Shown piece after piece: positions 9,092 through 19,559 of a DNA stretch of 64,000 bases. A program made the translations under genes and the position numbers. This DNA comes from Bradyrhizobium sp. WD16 (GTDB lineage Bacteria > Pseudomonadota > Alphaproteobacteria > Rhizobiales > Xanthobacteraceae). Every line of letters starts with the position of its first letter. Positions within the stretch are counted from its first letter, which is position 1. Under the pieces are notes generated by a model. That model was not told where the DNA came from. It ran no database searches and worked only from the letters and a program-made list of their open reading frames with translations. The stretch covers positions 3,895,501 to 3,959,500 of the forward strand of contig NZ_CP028908.1 in the NCBI RefSeq assembly GCF_024181725.1. The letters are read 5' to 3'.

Positions 9092-9258
9092 CTAGTGTCC
9101 TGTCTCCGAATTACCGCTCCATTTGCCTCATGCTCGCACGGTCATTCGGAGACATAAGGACACTAGCAAAATCAAAGTGCTAGTGTGGCTTATGTCTCGC
9201 AATTGCCTGCGAGCGGCTTGCCGCAAAGGCGGTAGGCAATTGCGAGACGCTACACTAG
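9092..9258. repeat. Palindromic repeat module A-13-B, inverted orientation
   Basis: Hairpin A (9092-9166) has arms TGTCTCCGAATTACCG and CGGTCATTCGGAGACA. The 13-bp linker CAAAATCAAAGTG (9167-9179) leads to hairpin B (9180-9258) with arms GTCTCGCAATTGCCT and AGGCAATTGCGAGAC. All four CTAG feet are intact. The rightmost CTAG supplies the TAG stop codon of the GFA-family gene on the minus strand. Confidence 0.92.
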
Positions 9259-9614
9259 CGGTTGCGGCCGTCGATCGGCAACATCGTCAATGACGACAGA
9301 TCGATGTGATCGATCGTCGCCACGTTGACCGCAATCACCTTGGTGCCATCCGGCTTTTCGCCGAGCGCAAACACATCCACCCCGCATTCGCTGCAGAGCT
9401 GGTGGTGGATCACCCGCTTGTTGAAGAGATACTCCTTGAGGCTTTCGGCACCGGCGCGAAGCTGGAACTGCGGCTCCGGCACGAAGGTGAAATGCAGGCC
9501 CTTCTTGGTGCAGATCGAGCAGTTGCAGGCGGTGACCATGTCAAGGTCGGTGGTGCATTCGTAACGCACCTGGCCGCAGTGACAGCCGCCGGTGAAGGTC
9601 CTGGCCTCGCCCAT
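9255..9614 (-). CDS. GFA family (CENP-V/glutathione-dependent formaldehyde-activating-like) protein
   Basis: The 119-residue zinc protein has the family cysteines: GGCHCGQVRYEC near the N-terminus, ACNCSICTKKG in the middle and QLCSECGVDVFALG near the C-terminus. Relatives are called glutathione-dependent formaldehyde-activating enzymes, but for most the reaction is unproven. The ATG at 9614 follows ACGGAGCGG; an open frame extending upstream is not conserved-looking. The stop codon TAG at 9255-9257 is the CTAG foot of repeat B, so the gene ends exactly where the repeat begins. Confidence 0.85.
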   Translation of the reverse strand: MGEARTFTGGCHCGQVRYECTTDLDMVTACNCSICTKKGLHFTFVPEPQFQLRAGAESLKEYLFNKRVIHHQLCSECGVDVFALGEKPDGTKVIAVNVATIDHIDLSSLTMLPIDGRNR

Positions 9615-9857
9615 CGTCCGCTCCGTTTCGAATTCTTTGCATCGTGATCTGAAACAGCCTTCAAGGCAATCCTGCGGCGGCATCTTGCTGCGCATGGAAC
9701 AGGCCGGCTTCCGTTTCCCCGGCAACCGTTTCGTCTACGACGCGATGGGACCGGGGCTGGGGCAAAGGCGATGGAACAGATCGACCAGCTCTCCGCCGAA
9801 CCGCCCGCGGCAGAGTGACCGCGTCCGGGCTTGTTGCGCCGGCGATGGCGGAATGGA

Positions 9858-10082
9858 TCAGCAGCCGCGGCAGATGCTCTTGATTCTGCTGTTGAGGGTC
9901 CTGTCGAGGTCGTCAGAGGCGCCCTTCAGCGGCTTCTCGTTGATCGCCGTGCGCTCGGCGGTGCTGCGGCGATCGTGGGTCGCATGATGACTGCGGCGGC
10001 TGCGCGCGTCGGCCGGATGGACGGTCGCGGTGATGGCGAGTGTGGTCAGGACGGCTAAAACTAGCAGTGCAAAACGGATCAT
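9858..10082 (-). CDS. Small exported protein of unknown function
   Basis: A 74-residue product with a clear signal peptide (residues 1-27, MIRFALLVLAVLTTLAITA). The basic mature part is rich in Arg, His and Ser and contains two cysteines at the extreme C-terminus (SICRGC). I do not recognise the family. It lies between the GFA-family gene and a repeat cluster, and faces the same way as the GFA gene without obvious coupling. The preceding 243 bases after the GFA start show no other feature. Confidence 0.5.
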   Translation of the reverse strand: MIRFALLVLAVLTTLAITATVHPADARSRRSHHATHDRRSTAERTAINEKPLKGASDDLDRTLNSRIKSICRGC

Positions 10083-10376
10083 GTTGGCTCACAAATCATT
10101 TCTGCCGAATTGAACCGGCGCTCGGCGTCCCGCGCATCTAGTGCGTGGATCTGACGCTCGTATCAGCATTGCAGCGAATTCGTCGTACGAGCGTCAGATC
10201 CAAAACCGCACTAGAATCATAATTATGCTAGTGTCCCTTTGGTTCTAACGTTCGTATGAGTGCTCGCTGCAAAGGGATACGAACGTTAGAACCGGGACAC
10301 TAGTGTGGCGTCTCGCAATTGCCTATGCCCTTCGCGGCAAGCCCCTGTAGGCAATTGCGAGACATAAGCCGCACTA

Positions 10377-11428
10377 GAGCAGACTCCGATCAAGGTGGAT
10401 CATATCCGCATGCGGCGAAGTAGTTTGCGCATTGGGCGGGCTTGAAGATGTCGGCGCAGGTTTCGAGGGCGCGCATCAGGGCGGCGACAGTTCGCTCGGC
10501 GATTTTGCGCAAATGCGCTTTCAGCTTGGAAAACGCCTTCTCGATCGGGTTCATGTCGGGGCTATAGGGCGGGAGGTAGAGCAGCTCGGCGCCCGCGGCC
10601 TCGATCAACTCCTTGACCCGCGGCCCCTTGTGGGCGGACAGATTGTCCATGACGACAACGTCGCCTTTCGTGAGGGTAGGAACGAGGCAGTGTTCCACCC
10701 AGTCCTCGAACAGGGCGGCGGTGATCGGACGATCATAGGTCTTCGCCGCCACGAGCCCGCGAAGGCGGATGCCGGCGACGAGCGTGACCGTCTTGTAATG
10801 GCCGTGCGGCACGCCGACGCGCAGCCGCCGCCCACGCCGGCAACGCCCGCCTTTGCGCGCCAAATTGGTCGAGGCGCCCGTTTCGTCGATGAAGACGAGC
10901 TTCTCGGGATCGAGATCGAGCTGTCGCTCGAACCATTCGAGGCGTTGCTTCAGGACGTCCGGCCGCTGCTGCTCCGAGGCGTGTGCGGTCTTTTTTTAAA
11001 CGTGACGCCATGACGGTCGAAGAAGCGCCACAGCACGGAACTCGAAAAATGCTCGCCGCAATTCCTGATCAGACGTTCCTGGATCTCCAGCAGGGTGACG
11101 TCCGGCGTGCGCCGGATCAGACCCATCAGATAGCCGTGATGGGCTTCGATGCGGCCGGAGCGGCGATCGCCTCCAGTCGGCTTCGGCGACATTTCTCCCG
11201 TCGTCTCGAATTGCTTGACCCAGCGCACGGCGCTCGCAATGCTGACTTCGAAACGCTTCGCCGCCGCATTGCGCGACAGCCCGCCCGAGACGACAGCCTC
11301 CACCACTCGTTTGCGAAGATCGTCGGAAAGCGCCATTCCAGCCGCCTCCATTCTGCGGCAGGAATCATGAATCAGATGTCAGCCGATTCGGGAATCCTGA
11401 TTCGATTCACATCGCTCGGAGCCTGCTC
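10377..11428 (-). mobile_element. IS630-family insertion sequence, 1052 bp
   Basis: The element is flanked by TA on both sides (10375-10376 and 11429-11430), the target duplication typical of the IS630/Tc1 group. Its terminal inverted repeats begin GAGCAGACTCCGATCAAGG and, read inwards from the right end, GAGCAGGCTCCGAGCGATG; 20 of the first 25 positions agree. It encodes one transposase split by a frameshift. The insertion point is a CTAG at the end of a B repeat. Removing the element and one TA restores the B-linker-A junction seen at 52811-52831. Confidence 0.93.
10390..11351 (-). CDS. IS630-family DDE transposase, two frames joined by a probable -1 frameshift
   Basis: The first frame (11351 to 10950) encodes a helix-turn-helix region (LRKRVVEAVVSGGLSRNAAA). 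The second (from about 10990 to 10390) encodes the catalytic domain. They meet at a run of seven A residues read TTT-AAA-AAA-AGA in the first frame. Slipping back one base continues as KKKTAHASEQQRPDV, the expected IS630 sequence. The catalytic triad is visible as FIDETGAST, VVMDNLSAHKG and YSPDMNPIEKAFSKLK. All key residues are present, so the element may still be active if frameshifting occurs. Confidence 0.88.
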
Positions 11429-11628
11429 TAGCTTTTTGATTTTGCTAGTGTCCTGATGTCTCCGAATGACCGTGCGAGGGTGAGGCAAATGAAGCGGTAA
11501 TTCGGAGACAGGACATAGCGCAATGATTAGGGCTGAAATGGTGCAAACCTGTGGCGCTGCACGGCCTGCGATTACCGCTTCATCACCATCGCCGTCTTTG
11601 CGGCATCGGGCCTGGAGAAACCGCAGTC

Positions 11629-12141
11629 TCAGAATCTGTAGATCGCGACGCCAATGGCGAAGGCGACGAGCGAGCCTGCCGAGACCACCATCGGCAGGAT
11701 GACGAGGATCGTGGCCGCGATGAGACGCTCCGCGCGCAAGGCGAGCGCGATGGCACAGGCGGCGATCAGCGGATAACCGACGATCTGCAGCTCCATGACC
11801 AGCGTCAGGCTGAGGCTGCCGGCGGTGTCGAAGCCGTGCAGCACCACCGGGACCATGTCGCTGAACCAGTTCAGCACGATGATGGCGGCAAGCGCGCAGA
11901 TCGCCCCAGAGAGCCTGCCCTGCAGGGTGAGAATGAAAGCCGCGATGGCGCAGAGCGGATCGAGAGCCAGCGCCAGCACGGTCAGCGCCGCCATGCCGTC
12001 GATACCGCCGAACAGCCCCGCAGCGTCGCCGAGTGTGCTGATGGCCTTGATCATTGTTACCGCCAGCAGCACGATGCGCAGGTGCTCGTGCTGCAGCAGT
12101 GCCGGCGGCCCGGGGAGCGTCGCAGGTAGCTGGGCACGCAT
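11629..12141 (-). CDS. Integral membrane protein of unknown function
   Basis: A 170-residue, strongly hydrophobic protein with about four membrane segments (around 23-45, 55-95, 110-130 and 140-165) and no catalytic motif that I recognise. AAGGAGGACGGTGTC before the ATG is a strong ribosome-binding site, which supports this as a real gene. It is divergent from the glutathione transferase gene, so the roughly 105 bases between them probably hold both promoters. Confidence 0.6.
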   Translation of the reverse strand: MRAQLPATLPGPPALLQHEHLRIVLLAVTMIKAISTLGDAAGLFGGIDGMAALTVLALALDPLCAIAAFILTLQGRLSGAICALAAIIVLNWFSDMVPVVLHGFDTAGSLSLTLVMELQIVGYPLIAACAIALALRAERLIAATILVILPMVVSAGSLVAFAIGVAIYRF

Positions 12142-12246
12142 GACACCGTCCTCCTTGGGACTTTGTCATTTGTCGGTTGCCGCCGGCATTGGTTCGCGAT
12201 GTCGGCGTTGAAACCCGCGTGAAGCGGAGGGCTGGGGGAGACGACG

Positions 12247-12954
12247 ATGCGTTATGAACTGCATTATTGGCCGGGCATTCAGGGACGTGGCGAATTCGTC
12301 CGTCTCGCGCTGGAGGAGGCCGCCGCCGATTACGAAGATGTCGCTCGTGGCCGAGGTGGTGTCGGAGCGATGCAGCGGCTGATGGCCGGCAAGGAGATCG
12401 CGACGCCGCCGTTCGCGCCGCCCTTCCTGGTCGCCGGTCGCCGCGTCATTGGCCAGACCGCCAACATCCTGTTCTTTCTCGGCTCACGTCACGGACTGGC
12501 GCCGGCAGCGGAGGCCGGGCGGCTGTGGGTGCATCAGCTCCAGCTCACGGTCACGGATTTCGTCGCCGAGATCCACGATAGCCACCATCCGCTCGGCCCA
12601 TCGTTCTATTACGAGGATCAGATTCCGGAAGCGAAGCGCCGCACCGCCGATTTTCGCAAGGAGCGGGCGCCGAAATTCCTTGGCTATTTCGAGCGCATTC
12701 TCGATGCTAACGGTCCTTGGCTGACCGGAAGACGGTTCAGTTACGCCGATCTCTCCATGTTCCAGCTCGTCGCCGGGCTGCGCTACGCCTTTCCGAAGGC
12801 GATGAAGAAGCTCGAGCGCGAATGCCCGAGGCTCATCGATCTCCACGACCGCGTCGCCGCGCGGCCGCGCATCGCCGCCTATCTCGACAGCCCGCGCCGC
12901 ATCCCCTTCAACGAGGATGGCATCTTCCGTCACTATCCCGCGCTCGACGGGTGA
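12247..12954 (+). CDS. Glutathione S-transferase family protein
   Basis: The 235-residue product has an N-terminal thioredoxin-like domain starting MRYELHYWPGIQGRGEFVRLA, with the cis-proline region FAPPFLVAG and the substrate-site segment IGQTANILFFLG. It is followed by an all-helical C-terminal domain with WLTGRRFSYADLSMFQLV. This is the GST fold; the catalytic residue and substrate class cannot be fixed, though Tyr7 or Arg14 could contact glutathione. The gene is probably monocistronic and convergent with the amidase gene. Confidence 0.85.
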   Translation: MRYELHYWPGIQGRGEFVRLALEEAAADYEDVARGRGGVGAMQRLMAGKEIATPPFAPPFLVAGRRVIGQTANILFFLGSRHGLAPAAEAGRLWVHQLQLTVTDFVAEIHDSHHPLGPSFYYEDQIPEAKRRTADFRKERAPKFLGYFERILDANGPWLTGRRFSYADLSMFQLVAGLRYAFPKAMKKLERECPRLIDLHDRVAARPRIAAYLDSPRRIPFNEDGIFRHYPALDG

Positions 12955-13092
12955 CTGTGTCATTGAATGTCGTCACTTCTCCTCAGTTGCGGCTCTCGTA
13001 TTCACACATCTGAACCGCAGCCGGCGGTCGGAAGCGGACGATGACGGGAGAAAGCGCCACTCTTTCAGCCTTTCACGTCATGCCCAGCCATG

Positions 13093-13115
13093 GCAGTCTG
13101 CCTCGCGCAGACTGC
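13093..13115. terminator. Hairpin between convergent GST and amidase genes
   Basis: GCAGTCTGC and GCAGACTGC form a perfect 9-bp stem around CTCGC. It lies between two convergent genes and is preceded by CGTCATGCCCAGCCATG, which resembles the ends of common extragenic palindromes of this bacterial group. It is either a bidirectional terminator or a remnant of such an element; no T-run follows. Confidence 0.4.
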
Positions 13116-13191
13116 GTGAGCTTGTCTGCGATGCCGGGCTCCCACATTTTGGCGGCTGCGAACCGCCGCGTGAGGGGGCCCTATCGGCGCC

Positions 13192-14595
13192 TCATACCGT
13201 GACCGGATCGATCGGCGAAGGCGGGGTGCCGCCGGCCTCGATGGCTTCGCCGGCCGCGAGACACAGATCCTCGCGATAGCGGCCTGATACGATCTGCACT
13301 CCGACCGGCGCCGATCCGACGAGGCCGGTCGCCACCGTGAGCCCGGGCAGGCCGAGGAAGGGCAAGGCGATCTGCGGCATCTGCGCCCGCCACACCCGGG
13401 CGAAGGCGGCTTCTCCCTGCATGTCGAGATGATTGGCGAACGGCAGTTCGGCGGACACCGGCATCACCATCACCGCGTAGGATTCGAAGAACATCATCCA
13501 TTCGCGCAGCAGCGTCGCGCGCCGCACCAGCAGTTTGGAAAAGCCCTCGAGGTCGACCGCGTCGGCCGTGGCGCGGTGGCCGGCGAGGACGTTGATCGCG
13601 GCAGGGTCGCCCTCGCGCTCGGCGCTGGCGACCATGGCGGCATAGCCGTCGGCCAGCCAGAGCTTGGTCTGGGCATCGGAGGCTTCCGCCAGCGGTGGCG
13701 AGGCGAGGATTTCCTCCACGGTCCAGCCGGCGCTCTCCAGCCGTGCCCCGGCGTCACGCACCGCCACTGCCACCTCCGGCGAGGTCTCGAGGCCGTCGGG
13801 GGCGACGCAGATCGCGGCGCGCTTCGTCACCGGCGGGCCCTCGAGGGGCGCCGGCACCCACCACGGATCGCGCACGTCGCGCGCCGCCATGGCGGTCAGC
13901 GCCAGGCGGATATCGGCGATGCTGCGGGCGAGCGGCCCGGACACCGCGCCGATCTGGCCGCCGATCGTACGCTCCGGCACCGAGGCGTTGTAGGCGGGGA
14001 TGCGCCCGAGCGTCGGCCGCAGGCCGTGAATACCGCAGGCGTAGGCGGGATAGCGGATCGAGCCGGCGATGTCGGTGCCATGGCCGATATGGCCGATGCC
14101 GCTGGTGACGGCGGCGGCCGCCCCGCCGGAGGAGCCGCCGGGGGTCAGGCGCCTGTCGCGCGGATTGAAGGTCTCGCCATGGATCTGGTTCGAGGTGAAC
14201 CAGCGGTAGGAAAAGGCGGGAGTATTGGTCCGGCCGACGATCACCGCACCCGCCTTCAGGAGGTTATCGACCACCGGGTTGTTGGTGCTGGCGATGTGGT
14301 CGCGCTGCAATGTCACGCCATTGGTGGTGGCAAAACCGGCCTGGTCGACATTGACCTTGACAGTGATCGGCACGCCGGCGAGCACGCCTTGCCGGTCGCC
14401 GCGCAGCCGGCCGGTGTCGATGGCATCGGCCCGGGCCAGCACCTCGTCGGGACGGTGATCGACCACCGCATTGATGGCGCCATTGACCGCATCGAGGCGA
14501 TCGAGCGCCGCCTGGGCCGCCTCCCGGGCCGAGACCTTGCCGTCGCGGATCAGCGCCGCGATGTCGGTTGCCGATAATTGCCACAGCTGGGCCAT
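13192..14595 (-). CDS. Amidase (amidase-signature family)
   Basis: Hydrolase of the Ser-cisSer-Lys family. The 467-residue protein shows the catalytic Lys in GVPITVKVNVD (about residue 80), the signature GGSSGGAAAAVTSGIGHIG (about 153-171) and the nucleophile region HGTDIAGSIRYPAYACGIHG. The length suits a free-standing amidase; it lacks the extra C-terminal domain of allophanate hydrolase. Substrate cannot be predicted, and it should not be assumed to serve the urea/guanidine operon 45 kb away. A divergent chemoreceptor gene starts 284 bases from its start codon. Confidence 0.85.
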   Translation of the reverse strand: MAQLWQLSATDIAALIRDGKVSAREAAQAALDRLDAVNGAINAVVDHRPDEVLARADAIDTGRLRGDRQGVLAGVPITVKVNVDQAGFATTNGVTLQRDHIASTNNPVVDNLLKAGAVIVGRTNTPAFSYRWFTSNQIHGETFNPRDRRLTPGGSSGGAAAAVTSGIGHIGHGTDIAGSIRYPAYACGIHGLRPTLGRIPAYNASVPERTIGGQIGAVSGPLARSIADIRLALTAMAARDVRDPWWVPAPLEGPPVTKRAAICVAPDGLETSPEVAVAVRDAGARLESAGWTVEEILASPPLAEASDAQTKLWLADGYAAMVASAEREGDPAAINVLAGHRATADAVDLEGFSKLLVRRATLLREWMMFFESYAVMVMPVSAELPFANHLDMQGEAAFARVWRAQMPQIALPFLGLPGLTVATGLVGSAPVGVQIVSGRYREDLCLAAGEAIEAGGTPPSPIDPVTV

Positions 14596-14879
14596 GCCCC
14601 GTCCGTCCTTTGCGAATGAAGATCAACTGGTGTCGCGAATTATCGCCGTGCCGGGCCATCGCAGCAAGCGGCGGCAGCTATCTTCCGAGGCTCGGGGCGA
14701 TGGTGCACTGCCACGTGCTGGCACGGCGCAGACCGCGATGGGACCGGAGGCCGACCCGACGCACTTGTTTTCAGGAACGCCCCGGGCGGTCGCTCAAACG
14801 GAGCTGCAGTTTCATCAATTCTTGACCAATGTCTGCGCTTACTTGGCCGCGCACGCGTGGATTTTCCTCAGGCCGGTCA

Positions 14880-16223
14880 ATGTTTTCCGATAGCAATCTG
14901 ACGATCCGCTTCCTCGTCGCTGCCGTGGTCGCGGCGCTCTTGATGCTGCTGGGGATCGGCGGCGGCACCGGTTTCATCGCGGTGCTCTATCTCAACAACC
15001 AGATCACCGGCCTGTCAGCGGATTTCGCCGCGCTGACCGGGGCAAGCCATGACCACGCCCTGCAGATCTATGGCAACGCTCACACCGCCTTCGTGGTTTT
15101 CCTCGGCGCCTGCGCGGTGATCGCCATCATCGCTTTCACGGTCTGCGCGGTCGCATTCTTTGCGGTGCGCAACGGCATTCTCGGGCCACTCGCCGCCATG
15201 GTCGAGGCGATGCGCCGCGTCGCCGACGCCAAGCACGATACGGAAATTCCGGGGCTCGGCCGCACCAACGAGATCGGCCAGCTTGCCAGCGCCCTCGAGG
15301 TGTTCAAGACCAACAGCATCGAGCGCCAGCGCCTGACCGCCCAGACCGTGAGCGAGGCCGAGCGCCAGGTCGAGCGCTCACGCGAGCTCGACCGCAAGAT
15401 CGCCGGCTTCAACGACACGATCGCCGCCGTGGTCGGCAGCGTCGCCGCCGCAGCGGTGCGGCTCAGGGGCAATGCCGAAACGCTGTCGCAGGTCGCCAAC
15501 GACACCAGCGTCAAGGCCAATGCGGTGGCGAGGGCGGCCGAACAGGCCAGCACCAGCGTCCAGACCGTGGCGGGTTCGGCCGGGGAGATGACCACCTCGA
15601 TCGCCGCCATCAGCCAGCGCGTGTCCGACGCCACCCAGCGCGCCGAAGGTGCCGCCGGCCATGCCCGCTCGACCCGCGACACGATCCATTCATTGTCGGA
15701 GCGTGCCGAGAAAATCGGCGAGGTGGTGGCGCTGGTTCAGGCGATCGCCTCCCAGACCAACCTGCTCGCGCTCAACGCCACCATCGAGGCGGCCCGCGCC
15801 GGTGAGGCGGGCAGGGGCTTCGCCGTGGTCGCCTCCGAGGTCAAGAGCCTCGCCGACCAGACCCGCAAGGCCACCGAGGAGATCTCGGCCCAGGTCGGTA
15901 GCATCCAGGCGACCACCGCCGAGACTCGCGCCGCCATGGACGACATCTCAAGCGTCATCGCCGAGATCAGCGGCATCATGACCGGGATCGAGGTCGACAC
16001 CGCGCAGCAGCGCACCGCGACCCAGGACATCTCCCAGAGCGTCCAGGTGGCGGCGCGCGGCACCCTCGACGTGTCCAATCACATCGTCCGCATCACCTCG
16101 TCCTCCGCGGAGACCGGCCGTCTCGCCGACGAGGCGAGAGGCGCCGCGGTCGACCTGTCGCAGCAGGCCGAAACCCTCAAGCGCGAGGTCGACGGCTTCA
16201 TCTACAGCGTCAAGGCGATGTGA
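14880..16223 (+). CDS. Methyl-accepting chemotaxis protein
   Basis: The 447-residue chemoreceptor has two membrane helices (about 9-35 and 70-98) separated by only about 35 periplasmic residues. It therefore has no sizeable ligand-binding domain and probably senses a membrane or cytoplasmic signal. A HAMP linker is followed by the signalling domain, with the hairpin tip [20 protein letters not shown] and [18 protein letters not shown]. The ATG at 14880 is chosen because the membrane helix follows directly; an in-frame ATG at 14829 adds a non-conserved stretch. No other chemotaxis genes are adjacent. Confidence 0.9.
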   Translation: MFSDSNLTIRFLVAAVVAALLMLLGIGGGTGFIAVLYLNNQITGLSADFAALTGASHDHALQIYGNAHTAFVVFLGACAVIAIIAFTVCAVAFFAVRNGILGPLAAMVEAMRRVADAKHDTEIPGLGRTNEIGQLASALEVFKTNSIERQRLTAQTVSEAERQVERSRELDRKIAGFNDTIAAVVGSVAAAAVRLRGNAETLSQVANDTSVKANAVARAAEQASTSVQTVAGSAGEMTTSIAAISQRVSDATQRAEGAAGHARSTRDTIHSLSERAEKIGEVVALVQAIASQTNLLALNATIEAARAGEAGRGFAVVASEVKSLADQTRKATEEISAQVGSIQATTAETRAAMDDISSVIAEISGIMTGIEVDTAQQRTATQDISQSVQVAARGTLDVSNHIVRITSSSAETGRLADEARGAAVDLSQQAETLKREVDGFIYSVKAM

Positions 16224-16229
16224 GGGGCT

Positions 16230-17141
16230 TTAGCCCTTCGCGATCCTTCGGCAATGCGCTAGCGCCGCCTCGACCAGATTGTCGCTCGCTTCCGGCGTGC
16301 GGAAGGCGGAATGCGCCGACAGCGTCACGTTGGAGAGTTTCGCCAGCGGATGATCGGCCGGCAGCGGCTCGACCTCGAACACGTCGAGCGCGGCGTGGCG
16401 CAGCTGCCCTGAACCCAGCGCCTCGATCATCGCGGCCTCATCGACCAGCGCGCCGCGGGCGGTGTTGACCAGCACGGCGTCGCGCCGCATCCGCGCGATG
16501 CGTTCGCGCGACAGAAAGCCCCGCGTCTCGTCGGTGAGCAGAAGATGCAGCGACACCACGTGGCTCTCGCTGAGCAGCTGGTCGAGCCCGACGAAGCTGA
16601 CATTTGGTGCGCTCTTCGGCGTCCTGTTCCAGGCCAGCACCCGCATGCCGGAGCCGCTCGCGATCCGCGCCACCTCCGCGCCGATGCCGCCATAGCCGAT
16701 CAGGCCGAGCGTCTTGCCGGTGAGCTGCATGCCATCCTCGCGCAGCCACTGGCCGGCGCGCATCTTGCGGTCCATCAGCGCGACGTTGCGCGCCGCCGCC
16801 CACATCAGGGCGATCGCCGCCTCCGCCACTGCGATGTCGCCGTAGCCCTTGATGATGTGGACCTCGATGCCGAGCTCGGCGAGCTCCTCCGGATTCATGT
16901 AGCTGCGGGCGCCGGTGCCGAGAAACACCACGTGCTTGAGGCCGGCGCAGCGCCTCGCGACGTCGGTCGGCAGATAGGTGTGGTCGATGATGGCGATGGC
17001 GGCGCCGGACAGCACCTCCGGTAGGGCCTCGGGTGCGACGTCGGCGTCGCGGTGGATCCTCAAGCGCGGATCGTCGTTGCGGTGCAGCCGTTCGAAGACG
17101 GCGGCGAGGGAGTCATTGGCATCGACAAAGACGGACAGCAC
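16230..17141 (-). CDS. D-isomer-specific 2-hydroxyacid dehydrogenase
   Basis: NAD-dependent oxidoreductase of the 2-hydroxyacid dehydrogenase family. The 303-residue product has the nucleotide-binding motif LGLIGYGGIGAEVARIA (near residue 145), the conserved NTARGALVDEAAMIEAL and the C-terminal DVFEVEPLPADHPLAKL. The catalytic His lies in LSAHSAF. The start appears to be GTG at 17141. Substrate is not predictable. It is convergent with the chemoreceptor gene, with only six bases between their stop codons. Confidence 0.85.
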   Translation of the reverse strand: MLSVFVDANDSLAAVFERLHRNDDPRLRIHRDADVAPEALPEVLSGAAIAIIDHTYLPTDVARRCAGLKHVVFLGTGARSYMNPEELAELGIEVHIIKGYGDIAVAEAAIALMWAAARNVALMDRKMRAGQWLREDGMQLTGKTLGLIGYGGIGAEVARIASGSGMRVLAWNRTPKSAPNVSFVGLDQLLSESHVVSLHLLLTDETRGFLSRERIARMRRDAVLVNTARGALVDEAAMIEALGSGQLRHAALDVFEVEPLPADHPLAKLSNVTLSAHSAFRTPEASDNLVEAALAHCRRIAKG

Positions 17142-17198
17142 GGTGGAACTCCAGGACCGGAACGGGCAGGGCGAAGATGATGCGGGGCGGAAGGCGCT

Positions 17199-17684
17199 TT
17201 ACGAGTCCCTTTCGCGCGAAATGCTCACCATGGTCTCACCCTTGGTCCATGAGCAGCGAATGTCGAGCCGCCGGTAGCGCGTTGCGACACTGTAGCCGCG
17301 GATGAGGCCGATGCGCTTGATGCAGCGCGCGGCGCCGTTGCGGGCGTCGTCGAGCGGAATGGTGAAGACCTGGGCGGCGGCGCGGCCGACGAAATCGTAG
17401 AAGGCGGGTGCCGGCTTGCGGACATCGGTGACCGCAAACACCTCGTTGGTGATGTTGCGGCTCGTGCAGCCGAGCGCGGCGCGGGTCACCGCCGGGTGCT
17501 TGAGCTCGATTTGGTTGACCGCCTCCTTGCCGATGGTGAGACCATCGATCTGGGCCTTGAGCTGCTGGGCGAGTTCGTCGCAGCGATCGGCGCGCGCCGC
17601 CGAGGTCGCGGCCAGCAGCGGAAAAATGAGGCAAAGTGTGGCGGCGAGCTGTATGGCGAAGCCGGAGAACGATGATTTGATCAT
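17199..17684 (-). CDS. Exported protein of unknown function
   Basis: The 161-residue product has a signal peptide (about residues 1-32, ending near AARADRC). The mature domain contains four cysteines and the segment [18 protein letters not shown] do not recognise a named family. It is the gene before the 2-hydroxyacid dehydrogenase on the same strand, 57 bases apart, and is divergent from fumarase. Confidence 0.55.
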   Translation of the reverse strand: MIKSSFSGFAIQLAATLCLIFPLLAATSAARADRCDELAQQLKAQIDGLTIGKEAVNQIELKHPAVTRAALGCTSRNITNEVFAVTDVRKPAPAFYDFVGRAAAQVFTIPLDDARNGAARCIKRIGLIRGYSVATRYRRLDIRCSWTKGETMVSISRERDS

Positions 17685-17855
17685 GAAACACCCCTGGGGA
17701 GCGGTATTTGTAGCCGGCCGGCAGCCCGGCGCAAGGGCGGGCGGGACGGTGCTTTCGCTGGGGCCTCCGTCGTTTTGAGCGCTTCAAAAGAGGGACGAAA
17801 CCGCCTAGAAAGGCCGCCGTCTTTCGACCGTTCCCGTCCTGAGGTCTGTTGTCCG

Positions 17856-19499
<1,644 letters not shown>

Positions 19500-19525
19500 G
19501 TCCGTCGGAGCCTTGCTGGATATGA

Positions 19526-19553
19526 AAACGGCCGGGAGCGATCCCGGCCGTTT
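19526..19553 (+). terminator. Intrinsic terminator after fumarase
   Basis: AAACGGCCGGGA and TCCCGGCCGTTT form a perfect 12-bp stem around GCGA, 26 bases after the fumarase stop. The stem ends in TTT, as in a typical rho-independent terminator of a GC-rich genome. Confidence 0.7.
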
Positions 19554-19559
19554 GGCTAC

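Larger units (their letters stand above)
10138..11518. repeat. Palindromic repeat cluster C-13-D-B-13-A, interrupted by IS630
   Basis: Order: C (10138-10214), linker AATCATAATTATG (10215-10227), D (10228-10303), B (10300-10376, completed by G11431), linker CTTTTTGATTTTG (11432-11444) and A (11445-11518). The IS630 element occupies 10377-11428 inside the CTAG that ends B. C arms are TGGATCTGACGCTCGTA and TACGAGCGTCAGATCCA; D arms GGTTCTAACGTTCGTAT and ATACGAACGTTAGAACC. The right foot of A has lost bases (GGACATAG instead of GGACACTAG). Without the IS this is the complete two-module arrangement. Confidence 0.92.

Noticed and set aside
10228-10303. D hairpins as integron attC sites
   Set aside because: They are palindromic and contain CTAAC/GTTAG, but the full RYYYAAC and GTTRRRY core boxes are not placed at the ends, no integrase is present, and the copies are spread between unrelated chromosomal genes rather than forming a cassette array.
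10390-10863. Two independent genes inside the IS element
   Set aside because: The second frame alone lacks the first catalytic Asp region at its start; the sequence before its first Met continues the transposase and joins the first frame at the A7 run.
13192-14595. Amidase as the missing allophanate hydrolase of the guanidine operon
   Set aside because: It is 45 kb away, lacks the extra C-terminal domain typical of allophanate hydrolase, and has a generic amidase signature.
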